Shown: piece by piece, positions 1-8,235 of the stretch | Numbering within the stretch: position 1 is the first letter of the stretch | How the letters are laid out: each line of letters opens with the position of its first letter | Assembly: GCA_903831095.1 (NCBI GenBank) | Contig: CAIKWD010000023.1 | Span: 1-34,421 of the forward strand | Source: Candidatus Staskawiczbacteria bacterium | GTDB lineage: Bacteria > Patescibacteriota > Minisyncoccia > Minisyncoccales > Staskawiczbacteraceae | Direction of reading: 5' to 3' | DNA length: 34,421 nt | Notes under the pieces: model-generated | Told to the model about the DNA's origin: nothing | Database searches by the model: none | Seen by the model: only the letters and a program-made list of their open reading frames with translations | Position numbers and translations under genes: made by a program

Positions 1-7
1 GAATTTT

Positions 8-117
8 CCGGTGACGATTATTCTGGAGTTGTCCCACCTGATCCCATTTCGAACTCAGAAGTGAAATACTCCAAGGCCGATGGTAGTGGAAACGCGAGAG
101 TAGGTAGTCGTCACCAG
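8..117 (+). rRNA. rrf: 5S ribosomal RNA
   Basis: This is the small RNA of the large ribosomal subunit. The ends form a terminal helix (GGTGACGA at 10-17 pairs with TCGTCACC at 108-115). The interior carries the usual bacterial 5S landmarks, including the CGAACTCAGAAGTGAAA block of loops B/C and the GATGGTAGTG...GAGAGTAGG block. The length of about 110 nt is normal. It probably closes an rRNA operon lying upstream of the window. The exact ends are good to a few bases. Confidence 0.95.
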
Positions 118-221
118 AGCATTTAATTGGCTTTTTAGTTGTAATTTTTCAGGTTTCTGGTAGTATATACCTAAGGATTTTTTGGATTTGAAACTTGAAA
201 ACATAATATTAGGGAGGAAAT

Positions 222-479
222 ATGTTACCCAAAAAAGGAAACAAAGACAAATTTGTCCGTCTTGCATGCAAAAACATCATAACAGGTAAAATAACTAGTT
301 ATGATTGGTTTAAAGCAATGGAAAATGAAGTAGACAATGAAAAAAATCTACGTGAAACCGCTCGGAAGCAAAATGAAAATCCAAATCGAATTGTGGATTA
401 TTTTGTTGAGGTTAGCAATAGCCAAATTAACGATGAAAAGAAAAAAATTTTAAAACCCGTAGATTATCGCGCCCCATAA
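222..479 (+). CDS. small soluble protein of unknown function (85 aa)
   Basis: I do not recognise a family. The product is hydrophilic, rich in Lys, Asn and Glu, and has no membrane segment. The start is supported by a strong ribosome-binding site (GGGAGG, five bases before ATG), which the core genes in this window lack. A possible promoter (TTGGAT at 182-187, 16-base spacer, TAATAT at 204-209) would place the transcript start almost on the ribosome site, so the gene may instead be read from further upstream. The next gene starts 18 bases downstream and shares a terminator, so the two form a small unit between the rRNA operon and mreC. Confidence 0.7.
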   Translation: MLPKKGNKDKFVRLACKNIITGKITSYDWFKAMENEVDNEKNLRETARKQNENPNRIVDYFVEVSNSQINDEKKKILKPVDYRAP

Positions 480-497
480 TAAAATAAGGAGGAATGT

Positions 498-695
498 ATG
501 ATCACTGTCGCTGGAGTATTACTTGTTTTAAAGTGGAGCTTTATTCCACTTGCAATCGGATTATTCGTTGGATTAATTTTTGACTGCCAAGCAGACAATT
601 GTGGTCATAATTATCCAATTTGGCCAAAATTTTTCTATTTTTCGTTGATATTTTGGGCTATTTTGTTCCTTATTCGTGGCGTATTTTATGCCTAA
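498..695 (+). CDS. small two-helix membrane protein, unknown function (65 aa)
   Basis: No family is recognised. Two hydrophobic segments (about residues 4-28 and 44-62) flank a short polar loop containing two Cys (CQADNCGH), so a small helical-hairpin membrane protein is likely. The ATG is preceded by a near-perfect Shine-Dalgarno, AAGGAGG. The stop is followed within two bases by an intrinsic terminator. It lies directly after the 85-residue orphan gene and is probably co-transcribed with it. The paired Cys could form a disulphide or bind metal, but nothing in the sequence decides this. Confidence 0.75.
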   Translation: MITVAGVLLVLKWSFIPLAIGLFVGLIFDCQADNCGHNYPIWPKFFYFSLIFWAILFLIRGVFYA

Positions 696-696
696 T

Positions 697-720
697 GCCC
701 TGTTATAAAGGGCTTTTTTA
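697..720 (+). terminator. intrinsic terminator after the 65-aa membrane gene
   Basis: A GCCCT/AGGGC stem (697-701 with 709-713) is followed by six T. It closes the small two-gene unit. Confidence 0.8.
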
Positions 721-740
721 TTGCAAAAATTAATTTAAAT

Positions 741-769
741 TTGACCGCGAATTTCTAATAAGGTAGAAT
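741..769 (+). promoter_or_regulatory. sigma70-type promoter of mreC
   Basis: TTGACC (741-746), a 17-base spacer, and TAGAAT (764-769). The predicted start at about 776 leaves only about 10 bases before the mreC ATG, so the message is nearly leaderless and has no Shine-Dalgarno. Confidence 0.7.
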
Positions 770-785
770 GACATATTAAATAACT

Positions 786-1634
786 ATGAATAATATTAAG
801 AATTTTTCGGTAAACAAGAAAAGAAACATTTTTTTAAGAATGTTTGTAGGAGGGATTTTTATTTTGTTTTTGATTTATGTTTTAGGCGTTTTTACTTCTC
901 CAATAAAGAATTTTTTTTATAATTTTACTTCTCCAATTCAAAGATCTTTTTGGACAGCAGGGGAATCATCTTCTTTATTTCTTGGTTCTTTCTTTAGGGG
1001 GGGCGCATTGTTGAAGGAAAATGAAAATTTAAAAAGCGATAATCAAAAACTTCTTTCGCAAGTTGCCATACTTCAGTCTGTTGAGCAGGGAAACAAAGCT
1101 CAAAGCGATGTTTCAATTTCCTGCCAAAATAGCGGGTTAAAATATGTCATGGCTGGCGTAATTGGTTTGGACGACAACGATATTCTTTCAATAAACAAAG
1201 GTTCTGCCGATGGAATAGCAGTTGGCATGCCAGTAATAAGCCAAGAGAGTGTTTTATTTGGTAAGATTTCCCAAGTTTATAAGAATTTTTCCAAAATAAT
1301 GCTTGTATCTAATAAAAAAAGCGTTGTTAATGTAAAAATTCAGCAAACTGCAGATGCTTTAGCAGTTGATGAAATTGATGGAGTTGTAAAGGGAAGCGGT
1401 GGGTTGAGCGCATATCTGGATTTGATTCCAATTAGCAGTGAAATAAAGCAAAATGATGTTTTGCTTACCTCGGCAATAGACAAGTCTTTTCCAAAAGATT
1501 TGCTTGTAGCTAAAATAACTCAGACTCAGAAAAATGACCAAAAGCCTTTTCAACAAGCACAATTAAGCTTATTTCTCAATGTAAAAACAACGGATAATTT
1601 GTTTGTAATTACCAATTACAAACAGCCAAAGTAG
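786..1634 (+). CDS. mreC: rod shape-determining protein MreC
   Basis: MreC is a bitopic periplasm-facing scaffold that links the MreB cytoskeleton to the elongation-specific peptidoglycan synthases. A short basic N-terminus is followed by one membrane helix (about residues 16-38). A predicted coiled coil follows (about 75-97, with the LKENENLKSDNQKLLSQ pattern typical of the family). The beta-rich MreC domain comes after it, with the characteristic GSADGIAVGMPV stretch. The length of 282 residues is normal. The next two genes, mreD and mrdA, confirm the elongasome context. There is no ribosome-binding site, and the start is fixed by the promoter just upstream. Confidence 0.93.
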   Translation: MNNIKNFSVNKKRNIFLRMFVGGIFILFLIYVLGVFTSPIKNFFYNFTSPIQRSFWTAGESSSLFLGSFFRGGALLKENENLKSDNQKLLSQVAILQSVEQGNKAQSDVSISCQNSGLKYVMAGVIGLDDNDILSINKGSADGIAVGMPVISQESVLFGKISQVYKNFSKIMLVSNKKSVVNVKIQQTADALAVDEIDGVVKGSGGLSAYLDLIPISSEIKQNDVLLTSAIDKSFPKDLLVAKITQTQKNDQKPFQQAQLSLFLNVKTTDNLFVITNYKQPK

Positions 1635-1636
1635 CC

Positions 1637-2155
1637 ATGTGGAAAAAAATCCTGGCAATAATTTTTCTTTTTTTTATTTTTGCATTTTTGCAAATAAGTT
1701 TTTTTGCGTATTTTAGCCCATTTGGAATGGTTCCAAATTTAGTTTTTGTATTTTTCTTTGTGCTTGTTTTTTTTAGTAACAAGCCAAAACCTGTTACAAA
1801 TGATTTTTTTATTGTTTTTTTGGCATTTTTAGCTGGACTTGTTTTGGATATTTTTTCGTATAGAAAATTGGGCATTTCAATTGCATTATTGGCTTTAATT
1901 GGTTTTTCTATGAGGAAAACTCAGTCTTCGTTAAAAGTTTCTGGAGATAATCATCCAATTTCCTATTTTTGGACGTTATTTTTGGTTTATTTTGTAATAT
2001 ATGAAGCTCTTATGGATGTTTATTTGTATTTTTTCGAACCAGCTTATTCTGTGTTTAACTTTAATTGGTTGTTCATAGCTAATTTAGCGTATAATTTATT
2101 GTTTGCCTTGCTGGGTTTTTTGGTTTATAAGAAATTATTTATAAATGCTAAATAA
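1637..2155 (+). CDS. mreD: rod shape-determining membrane protein MreD
   Basis: MreD is a polytopic membrane subunit of the elongasome that associates with MreC. The 172-residue product is almost entirely hydrophobic, with about five membrane helices and the loop pattern FLAGLVLDIFSYRKLG. That pattern matches the conserved G-x-x-x-D-x-F region of MreD proteins. It starts two bases after the mreC stop and its 3' end overlaps mrdA by 11 bases, so the three genes are translationally coupled. Identification rests on hydrophobicity, the short motif and position, because MreD is poorly conserved. Confidence 0.88.
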   Translation: MWKKILAIIFLFFIFAFLQISFFAYFSPFGMVPNLVFVFFFVLVFFSNKPKPVTNDFFIVFLAFLAGLVLDIFSYRKLGISIALLALIGFSMRKTQSSLKVSGDNHPISYFWTLFLVYFVIYEALMDVYLYFFEPAYSVFNFNWLFIANLAYNLLFALLGFLVYKKLFINAK

Positions 2156-4064
2156 ATACCGGATTAAAAATTCAAATATAGATATAGAACCTCATGAGGT
2201 ATTTTTGGATAAATTAGCTCATTCAAAGGAAGAAGAACTTGGTTTGTCTGAAAAAAAGTTCGAGGTTCCGCTAAAAGAAAAAATATCATATGTTTTATTT
2301 GGTATTTTTTTTGTTTTGGCAGTCTTACTGTTTTCAAGGGTTTTTTATTTTCAGATTTTTCAGGGCAAACAACTCTTAACTGTAGCTGAAAACAACAAGG
2401 GAAGCGTAAATATAATTGTTCCAACTAGGGGAATAATTTATGACAAGAATATGAAGAAATTGGTGCTGAATTCGCCAGCTTACGATTTGGTTTGTGACAG
2501 GGCAAAATTTGCATTTTCATCAAGTCAAATTACCTCAGAAATAAAGGAAATTTCAGGCATTGTTGGGCTAAAACCAATTGATGTTTTTAGCAAGATTCAA
2601 AATGTTGATTCGTCAGAGGTTTTAATAGCTGATAATTTAAGCCACGACCAGCTTTTGAATTTGGAAGCAAAAATAAACAATTTTCAAGGCTGTAACATAA
2701 GGCAGAATACAGCAAGGGATTATGTATATGGGTCAACTCTTTCCCAGGTTTTAGGTTACACTGCAAGAATAAATAAAGATGAATATTCTAATTCTGAAGG
2801 TTATTCAATTAACGATTATATTGGAAAAACTGGTTTGGAAAAATATTACGAAGCATATTTACGTGGGAAAACAGGGCAGGCAAAATCCGCGAGTTCTTCA
2901 AAAAATAGAACCGAAGCTGTTTTAGAACCTAAAGCTGGAGACAATTTGGTACTCAATATAGATGCAGATTTGCAAAAACATCTTTATGACGCATTGGAAA
3001 AAAACATACAGAAAATGGGTGGTAAAAAAGGTGCTGCTGTTGCCATGAATCCAAGAACTGGAGCTGTTTTAGCTTTAGTTTCTTATCCTTCATATGACGA
3101 TAATTTGTTTTCAGGCGGAATAACACAGGTAAATTACAGTAAAATTGTAAATGATCCGTCACAACCACTTTTTAATCGTGCTATTGCAGCGAAATATCCA
3201 ACTGGGTCTACAATAAAACCTCTTGAAGCATCTGCAGCCCTGCAGGAAAAATTAATTTCTCCTACTAAGTTGATAGATGACCCTGGGTATATTTTAGTTC
3301 ACAGCCAGTATGATCCTAATGTAGTTTATACTTATGGAGGCGTAAAACCGCATGGTTTGGTTGATATGAGAAAAGCCATAGCTGTTTCTTCTAATATTTA
3401 TTTTTATACAATTGGTGGAGGATATGGAGATCAAAAAGGTTTGGGGCCTGCAAGAATAAAACAGTATCTTTCACTTTTTGGCTGGAATCAAAAAACAGGA
3501 ATTGATTTGCCCGGAGAATTTTCTGGTTTTATACCAGATCCAGCATGGAAAAAAGCCACTAAAGGGCAATCTTGGTTTGACGGTGACACTTATAACTTAT
3601 CTATTGGGCAATCTGATTTACAAACAACTCCATTACAGGTTGCTTCGGCCTATTGCGCAATTGCAAATGGAGGAACACTTTATAAGCCTCAAGTTGTGAA
3701 TAAAATTATCTCGGGCGACTCTAAAGAAACAGTTCAACAATTTAGTCCACAAATAATAAGAAGCAATTTTATTGATGCTAAAAATTTGCAAATTGTAAGA
3801 GAAGGCATGAGAGATGGCGTGACTGAAACATATGGATTATCAAGGTCGTTAAGCAGTTTACCTGTAACATCAGCTGCAAAAACAGGAACAGCAGAAATTG
3901 GTATAGCAAACCAATATAATGTTTGGTCTTCAGTTTTTGCACCTTATGAAAGCCCAGAAATTGTCTTGGTTGTTACTGCAGAAAATGTAAATGGTCTTGG
4001 AGCTGTTACTTTGCCAGTTGCTCATGACGTTTTGGAGTGGTATTTTTCTAAAGACAAAAAGTAA
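2145..4064 (+). CDS. mrdA: penicillin-binding protein 2, peptidoglycan DD-transpeptidase (MrdA)
   Basis: This class B PBP cross-links peptidoglycan during side-wall growth. A cytoplasmic N-terminus of about 45 residues precedes one membrane anchor (about 47-68). A PBP dimerisation domain comes next (IVPTRGIIYDKN and later GKTGLEKYYEAYLRG). The C-terminal transpeptidase domain carries all three catalytic motifs: STIK with Ser355 and Lys358, SSN in VSSNIYFYTIG, and KTG at 579-581. The length of 639 residues is normal. It overlaps the end of mreD and is followed by an intrinsic terminator. The cytoplasmic leader rich in Glu and Lys is slightly longer than usual. No RodA gene is visible here. Confidence 0.95.
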   Translation: MLNKYRIKNSNIDIEPHEVFLDKLAHSKEEELGLSEKKFEVPLKEKISYVLFGIFFVLAVLLFSRVFYFQIFQGKQLLTVAENNKGSVNIIVPTRGIIYDKNMKKLVLNSPAYDLVCDRAKFAFSSSQITSEIKEISGIVGLKPIDVFSKIQNVDSSEVLIADNLSHDQLLNLEAKINNFQGCNIRQNTARDYVYGSTLSQVLGYTARINKDEYSNSEGYSINDYIGKTGLEKYYEAYLRGKTGQAKSASSSKNRTEAVLEPKAGDNLVLNIDADLQKHLYDALEKNIQKMGGKKGAAVAMNPRTGAVLALVSYPSYDDNLFSGGITQVNYSKIVNDPSQPLFNRAIAAKYPTGSTIKPLEASAALQEKLISPTKLIDDPGYILVHSQYDPNVVYTYGGVKPHGLVDMRKAIAVSSNIYFYTIGGGYGDQKGLGPARIKQYLSLFGWNQKTGIDLPGEFSGFIPDPAWKKATKGQSWFDGDTYNLSIGQSDLQTTPLQVASAYCAIANGGTLYKPQVVNKIISGDSKETVQQFSPQIIRSNFIDAKNLQIVREGMRDGVTETYGLSRSLSSLPVTSAAKTGTAEIGIANQYNVWSSVFAPYESPEIVLVVTAENVNGLGAVTLPVAHDVLEWYFSKDKK

Positions 4065-4085
4065 AAATATAATTTTTTGTAATAA

Positions 4086-4112
4086 AAGAGGACGCTTTGT
4101 GGCGTCCTTTTA
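4086..4112. terminator. bidirectional terminator between mrdA and the minus-strand small genes
   Basis: The hairpin GGACGC/GCGTCC (4090-4095 with 4102-4107) has a T-run on both strands (TTTT on plus, TCTTTTATT on minus). It can end both mrdA and the converging 53-aa gene. Confidence 0.8.
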
Positions 4113-4132
4113 GTTTGAGAAAATAAAATTAT

Positions 4133-4294
4133 TTATGGTGATGTGCAGAGCTCATCGAGCTTGCGGAAATAGCTTGACCAGAATGTACTCAGCCAAATAC
4201 TACTGCTGTTCGGCGGGTCATGTTTTATTGCCTCGTTGGCAGTTTCTTTTGCGTGTGCATGAGCGAGTTTCTTCATTTCGGCCGGAATTTTCAT
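4133..4294 (-). CDS. small protein of unknown function (53 aa)
   Basis: No family is recognised. The sequence begins MKIPAEMKKLAHAHAKETAN, a likely amphipathic helix rich in Ala, His and Lys, and continues to an aromatic stretch (WLSTFWSSYFRK). There is no clear membrane helix. The start is supported by an AAAAGGAG ribosome site seven bases before ATG. The gene follows the membrane zinc-ribbon gene by 15 bases and ends 20 bases before a terminator that also works on this strand. Base composition is about 47 percent GC in the two full lines counted by hand, against about 25-35 percent in core genes. The His/Lys/Trp pattern suggests binding to nucleic acid or membrane, but that is only an impression. 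Confidence 0.65.
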   Translation of the reverse strand: MKIPAEMKKLAHAHAKETANEAIKHDPPNSSSIWLSTFWSSYFRKLDELCTSP

Positions 4295-4309
4295 TTTACT
4301 CTCCTTTTA

Positions 4310-4606
4310 TTATTTTACCATATAAAAAAGATTAAGATTATAACACTTTGGACATGTTATCATCCATATTCCTTTTTTCTTTTTCACTCCGCTGTGAAGA
4401 GAATTTTTTTCAAATACTTTATCGCACATGCGGCACTTAAAGCTTGGGTGATTTTTTGGCATCAACGCCATGAATAGTGAAAATATAATAATAATCACTA
4501 CAGCGCCAAATCCAGAAAGAATCAACCAGTCTATCCCTCCGCAGTAAAAACAAAGTCCAGAAAAAAATAATAAACAAGTTACCAATAGATAAACCTTGAT
4601 TTTCAT
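4310..4606 (-). CDS. membrane protein with a C-terminal zinc-ribbon-like motif (98 aa)
   Basis: The function is unknown. Two membrane helices (about residues 4-24 and 28-50) are followed by a cytosolic tail. The tail carries two Cys pairs, CRMCDKVF (about 58-61) and CPKC (about 85-88), in the spacing of a zinc ribbon or rubredoxin-like knuckle. An AAAGGAG ribosome site and a divergent promoter upstream (4646-4674) support the start. Small two-helix proteins with a zinc ribbon are often annotated only as hypothetical. The tail could bind metal, nucleic acid or a partner protein. It shares a transcript with the 53-aa gene downstream. Confidence 0.75.
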   Translation of the reverse strand: MKIKVYLLVTCLLFFSGLCFYCGGIDWLILSGFGAVVIIIIFSLFMALMPKNHPSFKCRMCDKVFEKNSLHSGVKKKKGIWMITCPKCYNLNLFYMVK

Positions 4607-4645
4607 TTTCTACTCCTTTAAACTAATTTTTAATTTGCTACCTTT

Positions 4646-4674
4646 TTTCTATCATTATTACCATGACTCGTCAA
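4646..4674 (-). promoter_or_regulatory. minus-strand promoter for the zinc-ribbon membrane gene
   Basis: Read on the minus strand: TTGACG (4674-4669), a 17-base spacer, TAGAAA (4651-4646). It lies 40 bases before the ATG and back-to-back with the lysS promoter. Confidence 0.65.
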
Positions 4675-4677
4675 GGG

Positions 4678-4706
4678 TTTACGTTGTTTTGCAATTTTGG
4701 TATTAT
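4678..4706 (+). promoter_or_regulatory. probable promoter of the lysS-ftsQ operon
   Basis: TTTACG (4678-4683), a 17-base spacer, TATTAT (4701-4706). A second -10-like TATAAA lies at about 4715. The region also serves the divergent minus-strand gene, so only a few bases separate the two -35 elements. Confidence 0.5.
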
Positions 4707-4742
4707 TATAGAATATAAATATATAGTAATTGAACATCAATT

Positions 4743-6218
4743 ATGCCTACATTTGAAGAATTGCGACAAACACGAATAGATAAACTAAAAAAGCTGAAAA
4801 CTGCTGGGGTTTTAGCATACCCGGCAAAGACAAATAGAGATCACACAATTGCAGAAGCTTTATCATATTTTGGAAGGTTTTTTAAAACAAAAAAGACATT
4901 TGTATTGGCTGGCAGGATAATGGCACAAAGGGGACATGGAAAAGCTACTTTTTTGGACATAAATGACGGATCAGGAAAAATTCAGGTAATTATAAAACAG
5001 GACAAAATTGGAGAGAAAGGATACCAATTCTTCATGGAGGTTTTTGATATTGGAGACTTTGTAGAAATAACAGGAACATTGTTTACAACAGCTCGTGGAG
5101 AAAAAACAATTCAAGCAAGTGATTATAAAATGCTTTCAAAAGCGCTTTTACCTTTACCAGAAAAGTGGCATGGAATTTGTGACGTTGAAGAATGTTTAAG
5201 AAAAAGATATTTAGATATACTTTTCAATCCTGAAGTGAAAGATATGGTTCAAAAGAGAACTGTATTTTGGGCCTCAATGAGGGAGTTTTTGGTCAAAAAA
5301 GGTTTTTTAGAGGTAGAAACACCAGTATTTGAGACAACTCCCGGTGGAGCTGATGCAAGGCCATTTATTACTCACCATAACGCCTTAGACATGGATGTTT
5401 ATCTTAGAATTTCCATGGGTGAGTTATGGCAAAAAAAACTTATGGTTGCAGGTTTTGAAAAAACATTTGAAATTGGTAGGCAGTTTAGAAATGAAGGCAT
5501 GGATGCCGAACACTTGCAGGATTACACACAAATGGAATTTTATTGGGCTTATGCAGATTATGAAAAAGGTATGGAATTAGTTGAAGAAATGTATAAATAT
5601 ATTGCAGAAAAAACATTTGGAACCTTAAAATTTAAAATTAGAGGTTTTGAAGTTGATTTGGGAAAGAAATGGGAAAAATATGATTATAAAACTACAATTG
5701 CAAAATATACAGGAGTAAATATAGAGGAAGCCAGTTTGCCTGAAATAGAAAAAACCTTACAAAAGCTGAAAATTGATTACGATAAAGATGGTTTTAATAT
5801 AACAAGGGCAATAGACAACCTGTGGAAATATTGCAGGAAAAATATTGGAGGCCCTGGATTTTTGATAAACGTGCCAGTTGAAGTTTCTCCTTTGGCAAAA
5901 AGAAGTGAGAAAAATAACAAAGTTGTGCAAAAATTTCAGCCAATTATTGCTGGCTCTGAAGTTGGAAATGGTTATTCTGAGTTAAATGATCCAATAGACC
6001 AGGCAGAAAGGTTTACTGAACAGCAAAAAATGCGAGATGCGGGGGACCAAGAAGCACAAATGTATGACAAAGACTTTGTGGAAGCCCTAGAGCAGGGGAT
6101 GCCACCAACCTGCGGATTTGGAACCTCAGAAAGGCTATTTTCGTTCTTAATGGATAAACCAATGCGCGACTGCCAAATATTCCCATTAATGAAACCCAAA
6201 CAAGAAAACAATAAATAG
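4743..6218 (+). CDS. lysS: lysyl-tRNA synthetase, class II
   Basis: This enzyme charges tRNA-Lys with lysine. An N-terminal OB-fold anticodon-binding domain (about residues 50-145, VLAGRIMAQRGHGKATFLDI) is followed by the class II catalytic core. Motif 2 is FEIGRQFRNEGMDAEHLQDYTQ. LysRS-specific landmarks include RYLDILFNPEV, NVPVEVSPLAKR and GYSELNDPIDQAERF. Motif 3 reads PPTCGFGTSERLF where the usual bacterial LysRS has a GIGIDR pattern; the essential Arg is kept but the preceding residues differ. The length of 491 is normal. There is no Shine-Dalgarno. It is the first gene of a nine-gene envelope operon, followed 19 bases later by serS. Confidence 0.93.
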   Translation: MPTFEELRQTRIDKLKKLKTAGVLAYPAKTNRDHTIAEALSYFGRFFKTKKTFVLAGRIMAQRGHGKATFLDINDGSGKIQVIIKQDKIGEKGYQFFMEVFDIGDFVEITGTLFTTARGEKTIQASDYKMLSKALLPLPEKWHGICDVEECLRKRYLDILFNPEVKDMVQKRTVFWASMREFLVKKGFLEVETPVFETTPGGADARPFITHHNALDMDVYLRISMGELWQKKLMVAGFEKTFEIGRQFRNEGMDAEHLQDYTQMEFYWAYADYEKGMELVEEMYKYIAEKTFGTLKFKIRGFEVDLGKKWEKYDYKTTIAKYTGVNIEEASLPEIEKTLQKLKIDYDKDGFNITRAIDNLWKYCRKNIGGPGFLINVPVEVSPLAKRSEKNNKVVQKFQPIIAGSEVGNGYSELNDPIDQAERFTEQQKMRDAGDQEAQMYDKDFVEALEQGMPPTCGFGTSERLFSFLMDKPMRDCQIFPLMKPKQENNK

Positions 6219-6237
6219 AAATTAATAAATAAAAAAT

Positions 6238-7485
6238 ATGTTAGACATAAATTTTATTAGGGAAAATGCAGAGGCTGTAAAAAATGCCTGTAAAAATAAA
6301 AATGTCGATATAAATATTGATGAGGTTTTAGAGTTAGACAAGAATAAAAGGGCAATTATGACAGAAATGGAATTGCTTAGAGCAGAGCAAAACAAAATCA
6401 GCAGGGGTGGCAAAGACAATACCGCAATTTTTGCTCAGGCAAAAGAAATTAAGGAGAAAATAAAAGAAATGGAACCAGAGCTTGAGAAAGTTGATTCTCA
6501 ATTAAAAATTATGCTTTTACAGCTCCCAAATATTCCATTTGAGGACGTACCAGTTGGAAAAGATGATTCTCAAAATGTTGTTTTGAGAAAAGTTGGTCGC
6601 CCAGCAACACAAATGTTTCATACTCCAAAGGACTACATGGAACTTGGGGCTGCTTTAGATTTAATAGATGTAGAAAGAGCTGGAAAAGTTTCCGGATCAA
6701 GGTTTGGATATATAAAAAGGCAATTACCAGTTTTGGAATTTGCCTTGGTAAAGTTGGTTATGGATACAGCTCAAAAAGAAGGTTTTATTCCAGTTATTCC
6801 GCCAGTTATGTTAAAAGATCAAATGGCTCGCGGAACAGGATATTTTGAAGCAACAGATGAAAAAGAAGCTTATTATTTGGCGGAAGACAAAATGTATTTG
6901 GTTGGAACTTCCGAACAGTCCATTGTTTCTATGCATTCTGACGAAGTTTTAAACGAAAAGGATTTACCAATTAGATATGTTGGATTTTCAACTTGTTTTA
7001 GAAGAGAAGCTGGAAGTTATGGAAAAGATACAAAAGGGATTTTGCGAGTTCACCAGTTTGATAAATTAGAAATGGTTATTTTTTCAACACCAGACCAATC
7101 AAAAGACGAACACAAACTTTTATTGTCTATAGAAGAGAAATTAATGAAAGCTTTGGATTTACCTTATCAGGTTATAAACATTTGTACGGGAGACTTAGGC
7201 AGGCCAGCTGCTGCAAAATATGATATTGAAGCTTGGCTTCCATCGGAAAAGAGATACCGAGAGACTCATTCAACATCAAACTGTACAGATTTTCAAGCTA
7301 GAAGGCTTAATATTAGGTATAAAGACAAAGCAGGAAAAGTTGGTTTTGTACATACTCTAAATGGAACAGCTTTTGCAATTGGCAGAATTTTAATAATGAT
7401 TATGGAAAACTATCAGCAAAAAGATGGTTCTATAAAAGTGCCAAAAGCTCTTAGGAAATATTGTGGGTTTAAAGTAATTAAATAA
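6238..7485 (+). CDS. serS: seryl-tRNA synthetase
   Basis: This enzyme charges tRNA-Ser. The N-terminal half (about residues 1-105) is the long antiparallel coiled coil that grips the tRNA variable arm. The class II core follows, with motif 2 in CFRREAGSYGKDTKGILRVHQF and motif 3 in LNGTAFAIGRILIMIMENYQ, both diagnostic of SerRS. The length of 415 is normal. It sits between lysS and a run of cell-wall genes that includes two FemX-type ligases, which use aminoacyl-tRNA as substrate. The arrangement may tie amino-acid charging to cross-bridge synthesis, but that link is inference. Confidence 0.96.
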   Translation: MLDINFIRENAEAVKNACKNKNVDINIDEVLELDKNKRAIMTEMELLRAEQNKISRGGKDNTAIFAQAKEIKEKIKEMEPELEKVDSQLKIMLLQLPNIPFEDVPVGKDDSQNVVLRKVGRPATQMFHTPKDYMELGAALDLIDVERAGKVSGSRFGYIKRQLPVLEFALVKLVMDTAQKEGFIPVIPPVMLKDQMARGTGYFEATDEKEAYYLAEDKMYLVGTSEQSIVSMHSDEVLNEKDLPIRYVGFSTCFRREAGSYGKDTKGILRVHQFDKLEMVIFSTPDQSKDEHKLLLSIEEKLMKALDLPYQVINICTGDLGRPAAAKYDIEAWLPSEKRYRETHSTSNCTDFQARRLNIRYKDKAGKVGFVHTLNGTAFAIGRILIMIMENYQQKDGSIKVPKALRKYCGFKVIK

Positions 7486-7488
7486 CTA

Positions 7489-8235
7489 ATGGAAACTACA
7501 ATAAATGGAGCTAAAGCATATTACCAGGTTTTTGGAAGTGGAAAGCCATTTTTAATTTTGCATGGCTGGGGATCAAACTCCGATAGGTGGGTGCCAATTG
7601 CTGAGCAAATATCTAAGAAAGGATTTAAGGTAATTGTTCCAGACTTGCCTGGATTTGGAAAATCTGACGCGCTTTTAATGCCTTGGAATACCAATAATTA
7701 CATTAATTGGCTGGAATTATTTATTAAAGACCTAAATTTGAGTGATTTTTATTTGTTGGGCCATTCATTTGGTGGAGCATTATCTTCAAAAATAGCAGTA
7801 AAACATGTGCAAGATGTTAAAAAATTGTTTTTAGTTTCTGCAGCATGCGTGAGAAAAAAAACCGCAACAAAAAGCTTTTCAGCAGTAATTGCTAAAATTA
7901 TAAAGCTTTTTTATTTTTTGCCTTATTATGGTCTTTTTCGCAAGGCAGTTTACAAATTTATAATCAGAAAAAGCGATTATGTTTATGTTGAAGGAATAAT
8001 GAAACAGACATATTTGAATGTTGTTGCCGAGGATTTGTCATTTCATTTACCATTTATAAAAGTTCCTACTGTAATTATTTGGGGTTCAAAAGATGAGTTT
8101 ACTCCAATTGACGAAGCATATTTTATCAACAAACAAATAAAGAATTCCAAGCTGATTGTAGTGCCAGAAGCTGGGCACGACATAAATAGAAAACAACCGG
8201 AAGTTTTAGCTGAAAAAGTTTTAGAAAACGCATAA
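7489..8235 (+). CDS. alpha/beta-hydrolase fold protein
   Basis: This is a probable serine hydrolase or esterase of the alpha/beta-hydrolase superfamily (248 aa). The oxyanion region HGWGSNSDRW (about 26-35) and the nucleophile elbow GHSFGG with Ser93 are intact. Asp in WGSKDEFTP (about residue 203) and His in PEAGHDIN (about 230) complete the triad. A helical cap lies between about 120 and 180. There is no signal peptide, so it is probably cytosolic. It starts three bases after serS, and its stop overlaps the femX start (TAATG). The substrate cannot be told from sequence; the operon suggests envelope metabolism. Confidence 0.85.
   Translation: METTINGAKAYYQVFGSGKPFLILHGWGSNSDRWVPIAEQISKKGFKVIVPDLPGFGKSDALLMPWNTNNYINWLELFIKDLNLSDFYLLGHSFGGALSSKIAVKHVQDVKKLFLVSAACVRKKTATKSFSAVIAKIIKLFYFLPYYGLFRKAVYKFIIRKSDYVYVEGIMKQTYLNVVAEDLSFHLPFIKVPTVIIWGSKDEFTPIDEAYFINKQIKNSKLIVVPEAGHDINRKQPEVLAEKVLENA

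Noticed and set aside
4135-4477. Two plus-strand reading frames in the mrdA-lysS gap
   Set aside because: They are antisense to the minus-strand genes at 4133-4606, which have proper ribosome sites, promoter and zinc-ribbon Cys spacing.
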